Of a DNA stretch of 64,000 nt, positions 59,401-64,000 are shown one piece after another. The stretch is taken from NCBI GenBank assembly GCA_963575745.1, contig CAUYUJ010006558.1:247501-311500 (forward strand). The letters are read 5' to 3'. The DNA is from Prorocentrum cordatum (lineage: Eukaryota; Sar; Dinophyceae; Prorocentrales; Prorocentraceae). The notes below the pieces were generated by a model, which saw only the letters and a list, made by a program, of their open reading frames with translations, had not been told where the DNA came from and did not search any database. Position 1 is the stretch's first letter. Each line of letters begins with the position of its first letter. Position numbers and translations under genes: made by a program.

Positions 59401-59965
59401 GACAAGCGTTTCGCTCGAGACATCCTGCCAACATCCTCAGAATTCCTGCGCGCGGGGCGCGGACGCGCGAGACATCCTCGAAATTCTTGCGAGCGGGACG
59501 TGTAAACAAGCATTTCGCCTGAGACATCCTCTGAATTCTGGACCCCCACGAGGCCCCCCACGAGGCCCCCGCTCGAGACATCCCCCAATTTTGCATTTTG
59601 CAAAACCAGCGGTTCGCTCGAACCGTCTTCAACAAATTATGAAAGACAAGCATTTCGCTCGAGACATCCTGCCAAAATTCAAGGAAATCCTAGCAAAACA
59701 AACAAATCAGTCGAGACATCCTCGAAATTCCTGCGCGCGGGACGCGGCACGCGCGAAACATCATCGGAATTCCTGCGCGCGGGGCGCTTTTCCGCGTCGC
59801 GGTCGGCTCTGCAAAACCAGCGTTTCGCTCGAGACATCCTCAACAAATTCTGAAAACAAGCGTTTCGCTCGAGACATCCCCAACTCTACAAAACCAGCGT
59901 TTCGCTCGAGACATCCTCAACAAATTCTGAAAAACAAGCGTTTCGCTAGGGACATCCTCAAATTT
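59401..59965. repeat. TTTCGCTCGAGACATCC tandem repeats
   Basis: More than ten diverged units of about 35-60 bp containing AAGCGTTTCGCTCGAGACAT, some with AACAAATTCTGAAAA between them. Confidence 0.85.
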
Positions 59966-60350
59966 TAATTCGCCGGCCCACCTCCCGCACGTAATTCATC
60001 GCAGAATAATTTCGCCGGCCCAAGTCGCAGGGGGGCCCGGGGGTTAACCTACTAAAAGAGAACCCTGGGCCCGCGCCCTTTCCGGGAAAAGGTTTTTGGC
60101 CTCCGGAGGCCGTCTCCCGGCCCCGGGACCATCGATCGATGGCACGGGGCGCAGAACCGGTCCGGGGAAGAGGCCCAGACCTTTGGGGGCCCACGTCGGC
60201 CAAACAAAAATACGACGTCGGAGGTCTGGGCCACGGGGGCCGAAATCGGCTCAAAGTCGGTCCCCGGAGCTCCCCCGGGGCCCTTCCGACGCAGTTTTGC
60301 ACCCCGGGTCTGTTTCCGAGCGCCCCGGGCCTTGAAAACGGCCCATCGTG
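59966..60350. other. Unassigned GC-rich spacer
   Basis: GGGCCC-rich sequence without a supported gene. Confidence 0.4.
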
Positions 60351-60605
60351 AACGCTCGGATGCCGCCCAAGACCCAGCGAGGGCCCCGACCATGCCGACC
60401 TGGGTTCGAACGACCCTGGGCTACTAGAAGCCCTTTCGGGGCCCACCCTGGGCGCCCCGAGGCCCTCATGGATCCCCCGAAGAACCAACGAAATGGGATC
60501 AAGATCCCAATTCAGCCTTGCCGCGGGCGATCTTGGGCAACGCGGGGGCCCCCTTGCGGCGCATCCTTGGCGCCCCGAAATGTGGACATCGTGGACATTT
60601 GAAGG
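60351..60605. repeat. Segmental duplication, copy 1
   Basis: About 260 bp beginning GGATGCCGCCCAAGACCC, duplicated at 63346-63605; both copies lead directly into the palindromic array in orientation B. Confidence 0.88.
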
Positions 60606-61960
60606 GTGGGTGTTACCAAAACCGACGAACTGGAATCCAGTTCGCCCGATCTCGGGGGAGTCTGGGGCCACTTCGGTGCGAACTGGACATCGCCACAAAA
60701 TGGCCCGATAGATCTGGCGCGGGAATCCACGTTCGGCACGCGAAGAAACATCCATCGGAATTCCCCCGAGATCGGGCGAACTGGAATCCAGTTCGCCCGC
60801 GCCAGCGGGCGAACTTCCAGTTCGCCCTCGAGGGGGCATGGGGTTGAGCCGCGAACTGGAATCCAGTTCGCCCGACCTCGGGGGAAAACTGGACCAGCTT
60901 TGTTCTCGGCAAGGGATAGAGCCATTGCGGAGCGAACTGGAATCCATTTCGCCCGATCTCGGGGGGGTATGCAGCCATTGCGGAGCGAACTGGAATAAAG
61001 TTTACCCGGTCAGTTCGCCCGATCTTGGGAGGGCGTTTCGCTCGCCATTTCGGGGCGAACTGGAATCCAGTTCGCCCGATTTCGGGATATATGGCCATTG
61101 CGGAGCGAGCTGGAATCCAGTTCGCCCGATCTCGGAGGGGGCATGGACCCATGTTGGAACCATTTTGAAGCGAACTGGAATCCAGTTCGCCCGATCTCGG
61201 GGGGATCTGGGGCCCTTTCGGTGCGAACTGGATTCCGGTTCGTCCGATCTTGGGGGGGTGCTTCGCCATTTCGGGGCGAACTGGAATCCAGTTCGCCCGA
61301 TCACGGGAGGGATAGGGCCTTTGATGGGCGAACTGGAATCCAGTTTGCCCGATCTCGGGGGGGGGGTGCAGCCATTGTGGAGCGAACTGGAATCCAGTTC
61401 GCCCGATCTCGGGGGTCCTAGGCAATTTTGGTGCGAATTGGATTCCAGTTCGCCCGATCTCGGGGGGATATGGGGCCACTTCGGGGCGAACTGTAATCCA
61501 GCTCGCCCGGTCTCGGAGGGATTTGGGGCCCTTTCGGTGGGAACTGGAATCCAGTTCGCCCGATCTCGGGGGGATCGGGGGCCATTTTGAGGCGAACTGG
61601 AATCCAGTTCGCTCGATCTCGGGGGGATATGGAGCTGATCTCGGGGGGATATGGAGCGATTTTGAGGCGACCTGGAATCCAGTTCGCCCGATCTCGGGGG
61701 GGCATGGGGCCACTTCGGGCGAACTGAAACCAGTTTGGAGCGGGATTCTCGAGGGATCTGGGGCCCCTTTCGGTGCAAACTGGAATCCAGTTCGCCCGAT
61801 GCTCGTGGGATCGGGCCATTTCGAAGGCGAACTGGAAATCCAGTTCGCCCGATCATCGGGGGATTATGGAGCCGATTTCGGGGATATGGAAGCCATTTTC
61901 AGGGGCGAACAGGAATCCAGTTCGCTCGAATCCCGAGGGATACTAGGAGCTATTGGGGGC
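60606..61960. repeat. Palindromic array, orientation B
   Basis: Reverse-complement copy of the 56640-57600 array. It starts with the inverted counterpart of the array A end (GTTACCAAAACCGACGAACT) and carries unit-specific spacers in mirrored order, for example GGGATAGGGCCTTTGATGGG at about 61311 against CCCATCAAAGGCCCTATCCC at about 56665. Confidence 0.92.
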
Positions 61961-61969
61961 CTTGCCAAA

Positions 61970-62440
61970 GCCACAGCGCGGACGACGACGACGACGACGG
62001 CGGCGGCGGGCCTCGTCGGGTTCCGTCGGGCCGGAGTTCAGCATTCACGGGCTGAGAACTGCTGAACTCGGGGTTCGGAACCCCGGCCCCCCGCCGCGCG
62101 CGCCCCCACCCGGCCAAAAAAACTTGAACCTGTTTTTTTGGCCCCGGGGGGGGCGCCGGCGGCGGCGGGGGCCTGGGGTTCCGAACCCCCTCGCCGCCGC
62201 CGCTGCCGTCGTCGTCGTCGTCGTCGTCCGCGGCGGCGCGGCCCCCCCCCCCTGGGGTGGGTTGTTATTTTCCGAAAACCCCGGAGTCAGCAGTTTCACG
62301 CTGAACTGCTGAACTCCGGGGTTCGGAACCCCGAGGCCCCGCCGTCGTCGTCGTCGTCGTCGTCGTCGTCCGCGGAGGCGCGGCCCTGGGGTTCCGAACC
62401 CCGAAGTTCAGCAGTTCACGCTGAACTGCTGAACTGCGAT
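61970..62440. repeat. GC-rich hairpins and CGA/CGT triplets
   Basis: (CGA)n at 61981-62003 and (CGT)n at about 62208-62228 and 62342-62370. GGGGTTCGGAACCCCG hairpins recur. A perfect inverted repeat with arms GTTCAGCAGTTCA around CGC lies at about 62404-62432. Confidence 0.8.
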
Positions 62441-63345
62441 GTGCCATGCCGCGATTGTGCTCTAGATAGCGTTGTGGATCGAGTCCTCTTTGCATCCGAG
62501 TCCTGACCGAACTGATCTGGATCTTAAGCTCGAGCTGCCTGAACACATAGTAGCTGCCCAAGAACTAATCGACAGGGGGACATGCCAGGAGGACGCGCCG
62601 CGGAACGTCCCAAAGGACACGCCAAGCGACGTGCCAGGGGACGTGCCATGGGCACGCACCGCGTGACGTGCCAAGCGGACGCGCTACGGAACGTGCCAAT
62701 GGACGTGCCGCGGGACGTGCCAGGGACGCGCCACGCGACGTGCCAGGGGGACTCGCCAAGGGACGCCCCACGGAACGTGCCAAGTTGCAATGCTGAGTGT
62801 ATCGATCTTGATGTACCATGCAGAAATCTGTGCTGTGCTGCGCCGTGCTGAACTGCGATGTGCCATGCCGCGATTGTGCTCTAGATAGCGTTGTGGATCG
62901 AGTCCTCTTTGCATCCGAGTCCTGACCGAACTGATCTGGATCTTAAGCTCGAGCTGCCTGAACACATAGTAGCTGCCCCAGAACTAATCGACAGGGGGAC
63001 ATGCCAGGAGGACGCGCCGCGCAACGTCCCAAAGGACACGCCAAGCGACGTGCCAAGGGACGTGCCATGGGCACGCACCGCGGGACGTGCCAAGGAGACG
63101 CGCTACGGAACGTGCCAGTGGACGTGCCGCGGGACGTGCCAGGGGACGCGCCACGCGACGTGCCAGGGGGACTCGCCAAGGGACGCCCCACGGAACGTGT
63201 CAAGGAACGTGCCAAGTTGCAATGCTGAGTCTATCGATCTTGATGTACTGTGCCGAAGTCTGTGCTGTGCTGTGCCGTGCTGACTTGCGATGTGCCATGC
63301 CGCGATTGTACTCTATAGCCTCGTGGATCGAGTCCTCCTCTGCAT
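62430..63345. repeat. About 420-bp satellite, second block
   Basis: Anchors at 62476, 62895 and 63324 (419 and 429 bp apart) of the same satellite as 57880-59400. The last copy is cut at about 63345 by the duplicated segment. Confidence 0.9.
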
Positions 63346-63605
63346 CCGACGCTTGGATGCCGCCCAAGACCCAGCGAGGGCCCCGACCATGCCGACCTGG
63401 GTTCGAACGACCCTGGGCTACTAGAAGCCTTTCGGGGCCCACCCTGGGCGCCCCGAGGCCCTCATGGATCCCCCGAAGAACCAACGAAATGGGATCAAGA
63501 TCCCAATTCAGCCTTGCCGCGGGCGATCTTGGGCAACGCGGGGGCCGCCTTGCGGCGCATCCTTGGCGCCCCGAAATTATGTGGACATCGTGGACATTTG
63601 TTGGG
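63346..63605. repeat. Segmental duplication, copy 2
   Basis: Near-identical to 60351-60605 with a few substitutions and a short insertion (CGAAATTATGTGGACATC). Confidence 0.88.
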
Positions 63606-64000
63606 TGGGAGTTACCAAAACCGACGAACTGGAATCCAGTTCGCCCGATCTCGGGGGAGTCTGGGGCCACTTCGGTGCGAACTGGATTTCGCCCGATCTC
63701 GGGCCATTTTGTTGCGAACTGGAATCCAATTCGCCCGATATCGGGGGGATCTGGGGCCATTTTGACGCGAACTGGAATCCAGCTCGCCCGATCTCGGGGG
63801 GATATGGGGCCATTTCGGGGCGAACTGGAATCTGGGGCCACTTCGGCGCGAACTGGAATCCAGTTCGCCCGATCAGTTCGCCCGATCTTGGGGAGGTGTT
63901 TCGCCATTTCGGGGCGAACTGGAATCCAGTTCGCCCGATCTCGGGATATAGAGCCATTGCGGAGCGAACTGGGATCCAGTTCGCCTGGTCTCGAGGGGGT
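63606..64000. repeat. Palindromic array, orientation B, truncated by window end
   Basis: Mirrors 57205-57600 almost unit for unit, including the spacer reading GGTGTTTCGCC against GGCGAAGCACC and the end unit CTGGTCTCGAGGGGGT against CCCCCTCGAGACCAG. Confidence 0.9.

Noticed and set aside
60399-60424. tRNA T-arm-like GGGTTCGAAC
   Set aside because: No acceptor stem, anticodon arm or D-arm around it; repeated in the duplicated segment at 63.4 kb.
56517-61856. Open frames of 200-370 codons (RANWIPVR or GELDSSS repeats)
   Set aside because: They are translations of the palindromic satellite and appear in all phases on both strands.
57712-63283. Repetitive frames reading ARPLGTSRGA or GTCQGTRHAT
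   Set aside because: Products of the GGGACGTGCCA subrepeats of the 420-bp satellite.

Overview
The window looks like accessory nuclear DNA of a dinoflagellate. It is GC-rich and repeat-saturated, with no compact gene cluster, rRNA, tRNA or bacterial-style operon. The coding content is retroelements of the kinds common in dinoflagellates: a RanBP2-finger/coiled-coil ORF1 LINE, and Ty1/copia elements with methyltransferase-like domains. I found no confident single-copy host gene. Most of the 64 kb is explained by four mobile-element bodies set in several satellite families.

Layout: 1-5650 is triplet tracts, minisatellites and a relic reverse transcriptase (about 2310-3110). 5750-12494 is a LINE with two open ORFs: ORF1, then ORF2 with endonuclease, reverse transcriptase, CCHC finger and RNase H. 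13728-23504 is a complete, apparently very young Ty1/copia element: identical 183-bp LTRs, 5-bp ATGAT target duplication, tRNA-iMet-type primer site and one uninterrupted 3000-codon gag-pol ORF. 24040-28410 holds a decayed minus-strand hAT-like gene between two arrays of the same tandem repeat. 29037-44238 is a 15.2-kb decayed minus-strand Ty1/copia element with 262-bp LTRs (about 9% diverged), a GTGCC target duplication and the same primer-binding site. It carried unusual cargo: a Tpt1/KptA RNA 2'-phosphotransferase-like domain, a RING-H2 finger and two methyltransferase-like folds. It is studded with about 29 tiny hairpins (GCRRG-TNNC-CYYGC) that mostly read as Ala-Gly-X-Pro-Ala in frame.

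44244-64000 is mainly satellite DNA: GGCC/CTTGG-type degenerate arrays, a 4.5-kb GGAAGG/CCTTCC satellite with higher-order periodicity, a fold-back element, microsatellites, and from 56.6 kb a mosaic of palindromic (GGGCGAACTGGA-type) arrays and a roughly 420-bp satellite rearranged by inversion and segmental duplication.

The strongest leads are: (1) the in-frame, compensatory hairpin family inside the 15-kb element, with one hairpin carrying the indel that breaks the gag-pol frame and another carrying a loop substitution that creates a stop codon; (2) the RNA-repair-like Tpt1 plus RING cargo of that element; (3) the intact, LTR-identical copia element with a methyltransferase-like domain lacking its catalytic cysteine. 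All assignments come from reading the sequence; no database search was run.
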